The notes beneath the pieces are model-generated. The model was not told the DNA's origin. It saw only the letters and a list, made by a program, of their open reading frames with translations, and made no database searches. Positions 48,245-63,200 of a stretch of DNA of 64,000 nucleotides are shown one piece after another (the stretch's first letter is position 1; each line of letters begins with the position of its first letter). This DNA is from Tubiluchus corallicola (Eukaryota > Priapulida > Priapulimorpha > Priapulimorphida > Tubiluchidae), in contig JAQGDQ010000637.1 in assembly GCA_030141605.1 (NCBI GenBank), positions 1-64,000 on the forward strand, written 5' to 3'. Both the position numbers and the translations under genes were made by a program.

Positions 48245-51200
48245 GCTGCTGCTGCAAAACCATCTCTTTCACTAACACACTTAAAAACTCCAGATATTTC
48301 ACCATTTTGAGAATTTCCTTTTGGATTTGGAGAATTATTAAATAATGCCGATATTTGCAATTTAGTTGTTTTGTTTACAACAAATCTTTACGGCATCGCT
48401 TTATTCCACATACAATATCTGGTAGCATTTGAGAATTGTTTCCTGTAAATGTACTCCTGTATAAATGAATTCCACAGTTTCATCAGTGGACCGCTTTGAA
48501 GTATGCCGTCATTATACCTCTGGTAGGTCCCTAGTGGCCACTCGATTTGCTCTATTAAGGTCTGTCTGAACTTCCCAATTTGCTCTACGTTCTTTAAGTG
48601 ATTTAATATATTCTTCAGCATTAACGCACATAATTAACTTCAAGAAGACTTTCATACAATGATTAAGTAAATAAATAATGCCCAATAATTCTTGTAGTCA
48701 TTACTGATGTCAATATGATCTGACATAAAACAGTTTTTACCTGTCACAGTGTTAGCAATTTGACAGACCTGCATATTTTTCCCAAATGACCAAGTTGCTT
48801 GTTCAAGGTGTTTGTTTTTTTGCAGAGATTGAAAATTGTCCAATTGATTGCATTCATGGAAGTTGTAAATATGATGGAGACTCGGATTGGCCTGTTTACT
48901 GCAAATGCACATATGGTTACACGGGAGAAAGTTGTGATGAAGGTTTGTATTGCAAGAGTTCGAAATAAATTTTAACATAGCAATGACGTTATTGGATTCG
49001 AAAAACATCGAATGCAGGAAAAGATTGGTAAAGCGATGTTAATAATTAGTGGTACTGTGTCTGTCAAAAACTGAGGTAAGATTCTGCTTCTGTCACAGAA
49101 ATTGCTTTGTGTGAGAGCTTTTGTTTTGTATTTACGAACAAAGTTATTTTTTAAATAATTAACACTCTGTATGTATGTATGGTTATGCTTGACATTGAAA
49201 ATATTAGTGAAAACCTAAGCTTGTCACTTTTTGTTCGTGACTCGTGGGTCAAAAGTCAATCAAATACTAGTCAAATACCCCATTCAAATTCCCTCATCGA
49301 GGTCTATCATTTGATGTAGTACAATTACAATAATGATACGTGTTACGCAATGTTACAAACGACACAAATATTAGTTTACAAATTTTGCTAAAGTATAGTG
49401 CAAACTAGCATAAGAACATCCAAAATGGTATTAATAACCAGGTAAACAATTTAGTGATAAAATTTTGGCTAACTCAATAGTAACTTACATAAATAAATTA
49501 AAAATATCGCTAAAAAAATTTCTACAGGTTAAAGTGTTGATATTACGAGTTGACATGATTTATATTGCATGTGTAAAAAGTCTAGGGGTGAAATACTGCT
49601 AAATCCTTTCTTATATGTCAATGTCACCGCATTGACTCGGATTCCATGCAGGTGAAGAGTACTCTAAAATTGTCCTAGTATAAACTTTATAGCTCCGAGA
49701 AGTGCTTCCTTGTTACATGAATGGAATTATGTTACCATCGAGAAAATGACTGTTGCATTTACCAATATGGAGAATATCACATTTTAGAAAAGAAATATTA
49801 AACTGCCACGCTTGGCTCATTAAAGTATATTGCTTAATGCTGGCTGAATGTTATCGGAGTCACCAAGGTGCTACCTTCTATTTTTTGATAAAGTTTTACA
49901 TCGTGTGCAAACATTTTAATGGAGACCGTTCCTGTGTTCTTTAGCAAGCCATTTAGCAACGGGCAACGTTACAAACGACACAAATATTAGTTTACAAATT
50001 AGTTTACGAATATCGCTTAAAATTTTCTACAGGTTAAAGTGTTGATATTACGAAACTCCAAAATATTATTTAAATTTAGATTTGATTTTTCTCCCACCGC
50101 GTTTATTGGTTCATAAACCGAAATTTCAGTTAAATTTGCCCACTAGTGTGGTCAGTTGTTGACCAATTTAGGCTTAGGCCCTCGCTATTTAATTCGTCTT
50201 ATTGAGACCTAATATTTGATTTAGTACATGATACTGTACATAAATTGCAACTTGTCATTTTAACCTGTGTCCTCTTGGGCAAGAATCAACCAATGTGGAC
50301 GTGACTCACACACCAGTCAATTAATCTCATCGATACCTTTCATTTCACTTCCTACAACCTGCTGCTGTTTGACTGCTCTAGTGAGATCACGGGCAACCAA
50401 TCTCGGCGTAACTCATACCATTCCATTCTGCCCATCAAGACCTTTAATTTGACATACTACCACTGTCCAAATGTCACCTGCTCATAAGTCACTTGTGGTT
50501 TAGTCAGAACCAGCTAGGCTGATTTGTATTTTTCTACTTTTCATTTTCAAGATATTGACGATTGTGTATCAGTACTGTGTCAGAATGGTGGAACATGTGA
50601 AGACGGAATTAATAAGTATGACTGCAGATGTGTCGCTGGATATACTGGAAATGAATGTGAGACAGGTAAGTGTTTTTTTCAATAGTCGAACAACAACTTA
50701 AAAACTATGTGACGTATCTTACGTGTGCTTGGAAGCATTGCATGTCGTGATAATAAGTTCTTGCATTTTATCCTTATTTGCCCATGAGATTAGATTTGGG
50801 GTTATTTAGGTCATGATCACAAAGATCAAGCTGTGTGCTGGAGCGAATGGTTACATTTCGTTTTGTTGACAGTTGCCTTGTTAAATAATTGTCCATAATG
50901 CTCTCATACGAACAATTTTGTAATACATGACTACATCTGCTCCAGAGCCTTTAGTCCTAAAATATTTAGTCATTGTAGAGAGTTGACATGATTTATATTG
51001 CATGTGTAAGAAGTCTAGGGGTGAAATACTGCTGAATCTTTTCATCTGTGTCGATGTCACCGCATTGACTCGGATTCCATGCAGGTGAACAGTACTCTAA
51101 AATTGGCCGAGCATAAACTTTGCAGCTCCGAGGAGTGCTTCGTTGTTACATGAATGGAATTATGTTACCATCGAGAAAATGACTGTTGCATTTACCAATA

Positions 51201-54200
51201 TGGAGAATATCACATTTTAGAAAAGAAATATTAAACTGCCACGCTTGGCTCATTAAAGTATATTGCTTAATGCTGGCTGAATGTTATCGGAGTCACCAAG
51301 GTGCTACCTTCTATTTTTTGATAAAGTTTTACATCGTGTGCAAACATTTTAATGGAGACCGTTCCTGTGTTCTTTAGCAAGCCATTTAGCAACGGGCAAC
51401 GTTACAAACGACACAAATATTAGTTTACAAATTTTGCAAAGTATAGTGCAAAATACACAGCAATGGCAGTAAATGTTTTTAGCATAATGACATTCAAAAC
51501 GGTATTAATAACCAGGTAAAAAATTTAGTGATAAAATTTTAGCTAACTTAATAGTCACTTAGAAAAATAAATTAAGAATATCGCTTAAAAATTTTCTACA
51601 GGTTAAAGTGTTGATATTACGAAACTCCAAAATATTATTTAAATTTAAATTGGATTTTTCTCCCACCACTTTTATTGGTTCATAAACCGAAATTTCAGTT
51701 AAATTTGCCCACTAGTGCGGTCAGTTGTTGACCAATTTAGGTTTAGGCCCTCGCTGTTTAATTCGTCTTATTGAGACCTAATACTTGATTTAGTACATGA
51801 TACTGTACATAAATTGCAACTTGTCATTTTAACCTGTGTCCTCTTGGGCAAGAATCAACCAATGTGGACGTGACTCACACACCACTCAATTAATCTCATC
51901 AATACCTTTCATTTCACTTCCTACAACCTGCTGCTGTTTGACTGCTCTACTGAGATCATGGGCAACCAATCTCGGCGTAACTCATAGCATTCCATTCTAC
52001 CCATCAAGACCTTTAATTTGACATACTACCACTGTCCAATTGTCACCTGCCCATAAGTCACTTGCGGTTTAGTCAGAACCAGCTAGGCTGATTTGTATTT
52101 TTCTACTTTTCATTTTCAAGATATTGACGATTGTGTATCAGTACCATGTCAGAATGGTGGAACATGTGAAGACGGAATTAATAAGTATGACTGTAGATGT
52201 GTCGCTGGATATACTGGAAATGAATGTGAGACAGGTAAGTGTTTTTTTCAATAGTCGGACAACAACTTAAAAACTATGTGACGTATCTTACGTGTGCTTG
52301 GAAGCATTGCATGTTGTGATAATAAGTTCTTGCGTTTTATCCTTATTTGCCCATGAGATTAGATTTGGGGTTATTTAGGTCATGATCACAAAGATCAAGC
52401 TGTGTGCTGGAGCGAATGGTTACATTTCGTTTTGTTGACAGTTGCCTTGTTAAATAATTGTCCATAATGCTCTCATACGAACAATTTTGTAATACATGAC
52501 TACATCTGCTCCAGAGCCTTTAGTCCTAAAATATTTAGTCATTGTAGAGAGTTGACATGATTTATATTGCATGTGTAAGAAGTCTAGGGGTGAAATACTG
52601 CTGAATCTTTTCATCTGTGTCGATGTCACCGCATTGACTCGGATTCCATGCAGGTGAACAGTACTCTAAAACTGGCCTAGCATAAACTTTCTAGCTCCGA
52701 GGAGTGCTTCGTTGTTACATGAATGGAATTATGTTACCATCGAGAAAATGACTGTTGCATTTACCAATATGGAGAATATCACATTTTAGAAAAGAAATAT
52801 TAAACTGCCACGCTTGGCCCATTAAAGTATATTGCTTAGTGCTGGCTGAATGTTTTCGGAGTCACCAAGGTGCTACCTTCTATTTTTTGATAAAGCTTTA
52901 CATCGTGTGCAAACATTTTAATGGAGACCGTTCCTGTGTTCTTTAGCAAGCCATTTAGCAATGGGCAACGTTACAAACGACACAAATATTAGTTTACAAA
53001 TTTTGCAAAGTATAGTGCAAAATACACAGCAATGGCAGTAAATGTTTTTAGCATAATGACATTCAAAATGGTATTAATAACCAGGTAAAAAATTTAGTGA
53101 TAAAATTTTAGCTAAATTAATAGTCACTTAGAAAAATAAATTAAGAATATCGCTTAAAAATTTTCTACAGGTTAAAGTGTTGATATTACGAAACTCCAAA
53201 ATATTATTTAAATTTAGATTGGATTTTTCCCCCACCGCTTTTATTGGTTCATAAACCGAATTTTCAGTTAAATTTGACCACTAGTGTGGTCAGTTGTTGA
53301 CCAATTTAGGCTTAGGCCCTCGCTATTTAATTCGTCTTATTGAAACCTAATATTTGATTTAGTACATGATACTGTACATAAATTGCAACTTGTCATTTTA
53401 ACCTGTGTCCTCTTGGGCAAGAATCAACCAATGTGGACGTGACTCACACACCAGTCAATTAATCTCATCGATACCTTTCATTTCACTTCCTACAACCTGC
53501 TGCTGTTTGACTGCTCTAGTGAGATCACGGGCAACCAATCTCGGCGTAACTCATACCATTCCATTCTACCCATCAAGACCTTTAATTTGACATACTACCA
53601 CTGTCCAAATGTCACCTGCCCATAAGTCACTTGCGGTTTAGTCAGAACCAGCTAGGCTGATTTGTATTTTTCTACTTTTCATTTTCAAGATATTGACGAT
53701 TGTGTATCAGTACTGTGTCAGAATGGTGGAACATGTGAAGACGGAATTAATAAGTATGACTGCAGATGTGTCGCTGGATATACTGGAAATGAATGTGAGA
53801 CAGGTAAGTGTTTTTTTCAATAGTCGGACAACAACTTAAAAACTATGTGACGTATCTTACGTGTGCTTGGAAGCATTGCATGTCGTGATAATAAGTTCTT
53901 GCGTTTTATCCTTATTTGCCCATGAGATTAGATTTGGGGTTATTTAGGTCATGATCACAAAGATCAAGCTGTGTGCTGGAGCGAATGGTTACATTTAGGT
54001 TTTGTTGACAGTTGCCTTGTTAAATAATTGTCCATATTGCTCTCATACGAACAATTTTGTAATACATGACTACATCTGCTCCAGAGCCTTTAGTCCTGAA
54101 ATATTTAGTCATTGTAGAGAGTTGACATGATTTATATTGCATGTGTAAGAAGTCTAGGGGTGAAATACTGCTGAATCTTTTCATCTGTGTCGATGTCACC

Positions 54201-57200
54201 GCATTGACTCGGATTCCATGCAGGTGAACAGTACTCTAAAATTGGCCTAGCATAAACTTTGTAGCTCGGAGGAGTGCTTCGTTGTTACATGAATGGAATT
54301 ATGTTACCATCGAGAAAATGACTGTTGCATTTACCAATATGGAGAATATCACATTTTAGAAAAGAAATATTAAACTGCCACGCTTGGCCCATTAAAGTAT
54401 ATTGCTTAATGCTGGCTGAATGTTATCGGAGTCACCAAGGTGCTAACTTCTATTTTTTGATAAAGTTTTACATCGTGTGCAAACATTTTAATGGAGACCG
54501 TTCCTGTGTTCTTTAGCAAGCCATTTAGCAACGGGCAACGTTACAAACGACACAAATATTAGTTTACAAATTTTGCAAAGTATAGTGCAAAATACACAGC
54601 AATGGCAGTAAATGTTTTTAGCATAATGACATTCAAAATGGTATTAATAACCAGGTAAAAAATTTAGTGATAAAATTTTAGCTAAATTAATAGTCACTTA
54701 GAAAAATAAATTAAGAATATCGCTTCAAAGTTTTCTACAGGTTAAAGTGTTGATATTGCGAAACTCCAAAATATTATTTAAATTTAGATTGTATTTTTCT
54801 CCCACCGCCTTTGTTGATTCATAAACCGAAATTTCAGTTAAATTTGCCCACTAGTGTGGTCAGTTGTTGACCAATTTAGGCTTAGGCCGCGCTATTTAAT
54901 TCGTCTCATTAAGACCTAATATTTGATTTAGTACATGATACTGTACATAAATTGGAACTTGTCATTTTAACCTGTGTCCTCTTGGGCAAGAATCAACCAA
55001 TGTGGACGTGACTCACACACCAGTCAATTAATCTCATCGATACCTTTCATTTCACTTCCTACAACATGCTGCTGTTTAACTGCTCTAGTGAGATCACGGG
55101 CAACCAATCTGGGCGTAACTCTTACCATTCCATTCTACTCATCAAGACCTTTCATTTGACATACTACCACTGTCCAAATGTCACCTGCCCATAAGTCACT
55201 TGCGGTTTAGTCAGAACCAGCTAGGCTGATTTGTGTTTTTCTACTTTTCATTTTCAAGATATTGACGATTGTGTATCAGTACTGTGTCAGAATGGTGGAA
55301 CATGTGAAGACGGAATTAATAAGTATGACTGCAGATGTGTCGCTGGATATACTGGAAATGAATGTGAGACAGGTAAGTGTTTTTTTTTCAATAGTCGGAC
55401 AACAACTTAAAAACTATGTGACGGTATCTTACGTGTGCTTGGAAGCATTGCATGTCGTGATAATAAGTTCTTGTGTTTTATCCTTATTTGCCCATGAGAT
55501 TAGATTTGGGGTTATTTAGGTCATGATCACAAAGATCAAGCTGTGTGCTGGAGCGAATGGTTACATTTCGTTTTGTTGACAGTTGCCTTGTTAAATAATT
55601 GTCCATATTGCTCTCATACGAACAATTTTGTAATACATGACTACATCTGCTCCAGAGCCTTTAGTCCTAAAATATTTAGTCATTGTAGAGAGTTGACATG
55701 ATTTATATTGCATGTGTAAGAAGTCTAGGGGTGAAATACATCTGAATCTTTTCATCTGTGTCGATGTCACCGCATTGACTCGGATTCCATGCAGGTGAAC
55801 AGTACTCTAAAATTGGCCTAGCATAAACTTTGTAGCTCCGAGGAGTGCTTCGTTGTTACATGAATGGAATTATGTTACCATCGAGAAAATGACTGTTGCA
55901 GTTACCAATATTGAGAATATCACATTTTAGAAAAGAAATATTAAACTGCCACGCTTGGCCCATTAAAGTATATTGCTTAATGCTGGCTGAATGTTATCGG
56001 AGTCAAAAAGGTGCTAACTTCTATTTTTTGATAAAGTTTTACATCGTCTGCAAACATTTTAATGTGGACCGTTCCTGTCTTCTTTAGCAAGCCATTTATA
56101 AACATTGAAATTAAGACTGAACCGATAATTCTCTATGGCACCACTATTTATGCTTTATATGATAAAAGTGTTAACAATTTAGCTGAAGAAGTTAGGAAAG
56201 CTCTACGTCGTGTTTCAGGCATTCCATTTAATTTCACAGTAGCATTACACATTTCAGTTTTGTCACTGACCCATACGTAAAAGTTGTATCTCTTGATGAA
56301 CGTCAAAGTTGTATAAACGTATAAACGAATTGAACGATAAAAATGTTTTTACAAAATTACAGCTGTTAAATGAATGTACTACTATACCAGTATTACTACT
56401 TTTCTGTGAGAACAGATTATTTATTGGCACTCTGTTGTGGAGATCGCTGGCATCTATTAGAATTAAATAGAACATTGCGTGACTTCTCATTGCCTTGCTC
56501 GTATAAACACATTACAACTACTCTATTTTCTTTTTGTTTTTTTTTTCATTTTTTTCTCTGCTTGATTCTTTTCATACTTATTTATCTTTTACTTTTCTTA
56601 TGAGATGACCATATCTCAAACTAACTGCATTTGTCCTCTTTGTAATAAAACCGTGAGGTATAATCAGCGTGTATTATGTTGTGACTGCTGCAATAGATGG
56701 CTTCATCTGAAATGTACTTACTTAACTGTAAATGATTACGAAGCCTTGGCCGCAGAAAGTGATGAACGGTTTTGCCACGTTTGTCTTCAGAAAGTTTTAA
56801 TCATTTAACTGACGATGACGATTTTAATCACGTTATAAGAAATTCGCTAATTGATTCTATAATTTGTAACGATCAGTAATACTGTTCCAAACAACACAAA
56901 ATAGTGTGAACGCAAATTTGCGATTAGAGGACACTGATCCTGATATACATTTTTTCAATCAAAAAGATTCTTTTCCAAAAAGTAAATACTACGACAATGA
57001 GCAATTTTTTGTCTATGCTTTCAAACATAAAGTTCAACAACAAATTTTCAATGATCCATCTGAATATAAGAAGTTTATCTGCTAATTATGACCACTTAAC
57101 TGTACTGCTGCAAATGTTACAAACTCAATTCTCACTAATTGCGTTAGCTGAAACATGGTTAAATGAAGATACAGAAAAAACGTTTAATTTACCCGGATAT

Positions 57201-60200
57201 ACACTGGTGAATAGAAATAAGAAGAATAAAAAGGGGGGGTGGTGTAGGGTTGTTCATTAAATCAGACATACCGTTTGTAGTGAGAAACGACTGAACATCA
57301 AGCAACTCTGACCGTGAAAGTATTTTTATCGAAATTCACAAAGCAAAAGGCAAAAACATAGTAGTCGGCGTGATCTACTGACCACCCGGGCAAAACCCAC
57401 AAACACTTATTGAACAGTTAACTACTACACTATCAATAATAAACAAACAAAATAAGCAGTTATTTTTGTTAGGGGACTACAATTTGAACTTATTAAATCA
57501 CTCTTCGCATCAAGACAGAGTTTCTTGATACTATTATTACTAACTATGTCTTTCCAGTTATTACTTGTCCTACTCGAATTACAGCATACAGCTCTACATT
57601 AATTGATAATATTCTGACAATTGTTACACAGCATCAATATAGAGCTGGCAATCTTTTAGTAGATGTCACCATTCACTTACCAATCTTCTTAATCATTGAC
57701 TTAAACATAGCAAATTCTCAAACTAATAATATCGACAAAGTAATATACAATAATCATGTAAAAAATAAATTAATAAGTGATATAGAATCAGTCAACTGGG
57801 AGGAATTGTATAGTATTTCAGATCCTGAAGCAGCTTACAATCTATTTCTGGATAAATTTAACGAAGTCTACTTTAAAAATATAAAAACTACTGATGCTTC
57901 CAAAAAAACTAATGTCATTAAAAATCCTTGGATAACTCCAGCCATATGTAGTGTTATATTTATTATGATAAAAGTGTTAACAATTTAGCTGATGAAGTTA
58001 GGAAAGCTCTACGTCGTGTTTCAGGCATTCCATTTAATTTCACAGTAGCATTACACATTTCAGTTTTGGCATTGACCCATACGTAAAAGTAGTATCTCTT
58101 GATGAAAGTCAAAGTTGTATAAACGTATAAACGAATTGAATGATAAAAGTGTTTTTACAAAATTCAGGTGTTAAATGTATGTACTACTATACTAGTATCA
58201 CTACTTTTCTGTGAGAATACATTATTTATTAGTATTCATAATAACACTCCAAACAAAGTCACTCCAATAGAGAACCGTTTTTGGCAAGTCAAGGCAAATA
58301 TGCAATACCAGTTTTCTCAAATAATGACATTGTGTGTTTCATAAATACTGTGTTAATTAATTAACTGACTGGCTTAGGTGGAAAATTCTACAATTATTTG
58401 TTATTATTGCATTTGTGATTCTGAAATACGACTAAATTATATATATATTTAAATAATTGTACTCCCACCATATGGTGTTCAAACATTCCCACAGGAATAT
58501 GCCACCACAATATTGAAGGATCCTTTTATGCTTAGTTCATTTTTTAAAACAGCACATTAATACTAACAACCAAAATCAAATGGTGCTGAGTGAATTGACC
58601 GACTTTAATTATTTCACTTATTACCGCATATGTTAAATTTAACGTAGTAATTTTAAAAAGTATTATGAGAGTCCGGAAAATAGTGTATCATTAATAATTT
58701 AAAAAGCAAAAATGAAGAGAAATTGTCATCCTGCGACATTAAATTAAATTGGTTCACCAATGTTTCACACCCAATTGTCTATTGTCTTAGTATCTCTTGC
58801 CAAGTGTGCCAACCCTAAATGCCAAATGTCCTGTGTCCAAATGTCCGCTGCCCATAAGTCACTTGCAGTTTGGTCAAAACCAGCTAGGCTGATTTGTGTT
58901 TTTCTACTTTTCATTTTCCAGATATTAACGAATGTGAATCAACTCCATGTCAGAATAATGGAACATGCGAAGACGGAATTAATAAGTATGTTTGCAATTG
59001 CACCGCTGGATATACTGGACTTAATTGTGAGACAAGTAAGTGTTTGTATCAATAGTCTGACAACACTATGTGACGTATCTTACGTGTGCTTGGAAGCATT
59101 GCATGATAATAAGTTCCTGCGTTTTATCCTTATTTGCCCATGAGAATAGATTTAGGGTCATTTAGGTCATGATCACAAAGATCAAGCTGTGTGCCCGAGC
59201 GAATGGTTGCATTTCGTTTTGTTGACAATTGCCTTGTTAAAAAATTGTCAAAATCTAGATATTGTCCCCATACGAATAATTTTGTAATACATGACTACAT
59301 CTGCTCCAGAGCCTTTAGTCCTAAAATATATAGTCATTGCATGATTTACGTTGCTTCTGTAAAAAAGTGTGCGGATGAAATACCACTGAATCTTTTCAAC
59401 TATGTCGATGTCACCGCATTGATTCGGATTTCATGCAGGCGAACTGTAATCAAAATATGACAGTCATAGTGAAAATATACAAATGTTGAGTTGTACTGTA
59501 CTCCATTATTCTGCAGAAATGCGTGTGGAAAATACAAGTGATTCAGAAGTTCCAGCATGAAATATTTCAAGTGAAGTAGTTGATAATGATATTTGTAATA
59601 GGGAGCTGCCTGAAAATGATATCCTTTTTGATGACTCAGTGATGCAAAACAGTGGTGCAGGGACAACTTCACTGTTTTTGTCTATGGTCTTGATCAGTTT
59701 ACTGTTGTTGATTATTTCGTGTAATTCTATGTATATGTTTTTGAATTTCATTAATTTTATCGTTGCCTGACAATCTGAAATTGCCATTTGGCATTCTTCG
59801 TATGATTAAAATGTTCCTGGCTCCTGAGCTATAATGCCAATTATTATTAATTCTGTATTACTGACAAAATATCAACACGTCATTCCAGAGTTTTTATTAT
59901 TACAGGAATAGGTTGTAGCTTACAGTTTTCTGGAGCAGCCATTAGTCTTGAAAAAGCTTCTAGATATAGAGTGAGGATGCCGTTTACTGTATTATGTTGG
60001 TTTGAGTGTGAAACTTCAGACACAGCTTTTGTGCAAAATAACTGGAACGTGTTACATATAATCAACTCCAGTTCAACAGTGCAAGTTAGTAACCTAGATG
60101 CCAATGTGAACCTCAATGGGAAATACATCGCAATACCAGCTGGTTTGCTCTTTCCTGGATCTTACATGTTTAAACTTACTGCAACTGTGAAAACTGACAA

Positions 60201-63200
60201 TGTCACTGAGATCGTTACTGCCGAGGTAATTTAATGCCTAGAAATTCATTTTTATTTTTCTTTATTCGCTGTATTTTCACCTAGCTGTATTTTCCTCTTG
60301 AACCTGTCTTTTGTCTCATGAAATGTGCTTTAACTGGGAATGATCACCTAGCTGTATTTTTCTCTTGAACCCGTCTTTTGTCTCATGACATGTGCTTCAA
60401 CTGGGAATGATCACCTAGCTGTATTTTTCTCTTGAACCTGTCTTTTGTCTCATGAAACGTGTTTTAACTGGGTATGATCACCTAGCCGTACTTTACTCTT
60501 GAACTTGTTTTTGTCTCATGAAATGTGCTTCAACTGGGAATGATCACCTAGCTGTATTTTTCTCTTGAACCTGTCTTTTGTCTCATGACATGTGCTTCAA
60601 CTGGGAATGATCACCTAGCTGTATTTTTCTCTTGAACCTGTCTTTTGTCTCATGAAATGTGCTTTAACCGGGAATGATCACCTAGCTGTATTTTTCTCTT
60701 GAACCCGTCTTTTGTCTCATGACATGTGCTTCAACTGGGAATGATCACCTAGCTGTATTTTTCTCTTGAACCTGTCTTTTGTCTCATGAAACGTGCTTTA
60801 ACTGTGAATGATCACCTAGCTGTATTTTTCTCTTGAACCTGTCTTTTGTCTCATGAAACGTGTTTTAACTGGGAATGATCACCTAGCTGTATTTTTCTCT
60901 TGAACCTGTCTTTTGTCTCATGAAACGTGTTTTAACTGGGAATGATTACCTAGCTGTATTTTTCTCTTGAGCCTGTCTTTTGTCTCATGAAACGTGTTTA
61001 ACTGGGAATGATCACCTTGCTGTATTTTCCTCTTGAACCTGTCTTTTGTCTCATGAAACGTGTTTTAACTGGGAATGATCACCTAGCTGTATTTTTCTCT
61101 TGAACCTTTCTTTTGTCTCATGAAACGTGTTTTAACTGGGAATGATCACCTAGCTGTATTTTTCTCTTGAACCTGTCTTTTGTCTCATGAAACGTGTTTT
61201 AACTGGGAATGATCACCTAGCTGTATTTTTCTCTTGAACCTGTCTTTTGTCTCATGAAACGTGCTTTAACTGTGAATGATCACCTAGCTGTATTTTTCTC
61301 TTGAACCTGTCTTTTGTCTCATGAAACGTGTTTTAACTGGGAATGATCACCTAGCTGTATTTTTCTCTTGAACCTTTCTTTTGTCTCATGAAACGTGTTT
61401 TAACTTTGAATGATCACCTAGCTGTATTTTTCTCTTGAACCTGTCTTTTGTCTCATGAAATGTGCTTTAACCGGGAATGATCACCTAGCTGTATTTTTCT
61501 CTTGAACCCGTCTTTTGTCTCATGACATGTGCTTCAACTGGGAATGATCACCTAGCTGTATTTTTCTCTTGAACCTGTCTTTTGTCTCATGAAACGTGCT
61601 TTAACTGTGAATGATCACCTAGCTGTATTTTTCTCTTGAACCTGTCTTTTGTCTCATGAAACGTGTTTTAACTGGGAATGATCACCTAGCTGTATTTTTC
61701 TCTTGAACCTGTCTTTTGTCTCATGAAACGTGCTTTAACTGGCAATGATCACATAGCTGTATTTTTCTCTTGAACCCGTCTTTTCTCTCATGAAACGTGC
61801 TTTAACTGGGAATGACCACCTAGCTGTATTTTCTCTTGAACCTGTCTTTTACCTCATGAAACGTGCTTTAACTGGGAATGACCACCTAGCTGTATTTTTC
61901 TCTTGAACCTGTCTTTTCTCTCATGAAACGTGCTTTGACCGGGAATGATCACCTAGCTGTATTTTTCTCTTGAACCTGTCTTTTATCTCATGAAATGTGC
62001 TTTAACTGTCAATGATCACTTAGCTGTATTTTTTCTTGAACCTGTTTTTTGCCTCATGAAACGTGCTTTAACTGAGAATGTTCACCTAGCTGTATTTTCT
62101 CTTGAATCTGTCTTTTGTCTCATGAAACGTGTCTTAACTGGGTATTATTACCTAGCCGTACTTTACTCTCGAACTTGTTTTTGTCTCATGAAATGTGCTT
62201 TAACTGGGAATGATCACCTAGCTGTGTTTTACTCTGGAACCTGTCTTTTATCTCATGAAATGTGCTTTAACTGTCAATGATCACCTAGCTGTATTTTTCT
62301 CTTGAACCTGTTTTTTATCTCATGAAACGTGTTTTAACCGCATATGATCACCTAGCTGTATTTTTCTCTTGAACCTGTCTTTTATCTCATGAAACGTGCT
62401 TTAACTGGGAATGATCACCTAGCTGTATTTTTCTCTTGAACCTGTCTTTTACCTCATGAAACGTGCTTTAACTGGGAATGATCACCTAGCTGTATTTTTC
62501 TCTCGAACCTATCTTGCATCCAATTTATCTCATGCTTCCTGAGATGGCACATGCTTTCACGATTTACGTTTTTGGTAGAATTTGCTTTTGTTTTATTATG
62601 GTTTATAGTTTGTTCTTTTCTTGTATGTGCAGGTATTAATAGTTTCAGTAGTTTGCGTAAATGGCAAATCCTGTTTTAATACAGTATAATGGTACAGTTC
62701 GTCTACAAATAATAATGCATTTTGTTCAGAGGTTTGTTATGGTCATAGCTTCGGACATCGTACCTCACATTCAAGGTGGACAGTTTAGAAAAGTGGGATG
62801 GGAGGACGATGTTACAATTGATGGATCATCATCATATGATCCGGACACTCCATTCTTAAAGAAGTACCATAATGACTACCAAGATGAGTTTGTGTAAGCA
62901 TTTCCTGAGTTAGATATCTGGATAATTAGCTACTTAACCAAGTTACGTAACCACGAAAAGATGATACTGTCATCCACACTGGCTCTTAGCAATGGTATAA
63001 ATGTATGTAATTGCTGATAAGTGCACAGCAAGTGTAACAGCAGATGCGGGGAGAGAATGTTTTACAGATTGCTAAGGTTGTGTTACATTTTCGCTCTTAA
63101 TCAGGGAACATAGTTAAGCAGCACTGAAGTCATGTGAATGGATGGTGGCAGCTAAAAATTTAATTCTCCATTCATAGTGGCATCATCTGCCAGATTGCTG

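Larger units (their letters stand above)
49547..56098 (+). repeat. Recent tandem duplication array of an EGF exon with its introns (1,569-bp unit)
   Basis: Units start with GAGTTGACATGATTTATATT at about 49547, 50980, 52549, 54118 and 55687. Units 2-4 are exactly 1,569 bp. Unit 1 is about 137 bp shorter because of a deletion near 50000, and unit 5 is cut off at about 56098. Copies differ by only about 1-2% by eye, in introns as well as exons. A partial older copy lies just upstream (about 49343-49546), and a more diverged relative surrounds the last EGF exon (about 58835-59450). Confidence 0.93.

Noticed and set aside
48022-48360. Frames of Tyr, Gln, Ser or Leu runs
   Set aside because: Translation of the GTT/GTA microsatellite.
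62633-62729. Acceptor at 62632 extending the second REJ exon upstream
   Set aside because: In the required phase it reads [18 protein letters not shown] and then a stop; the acceptor at 62729 keeps the frame and the REJ pattern.
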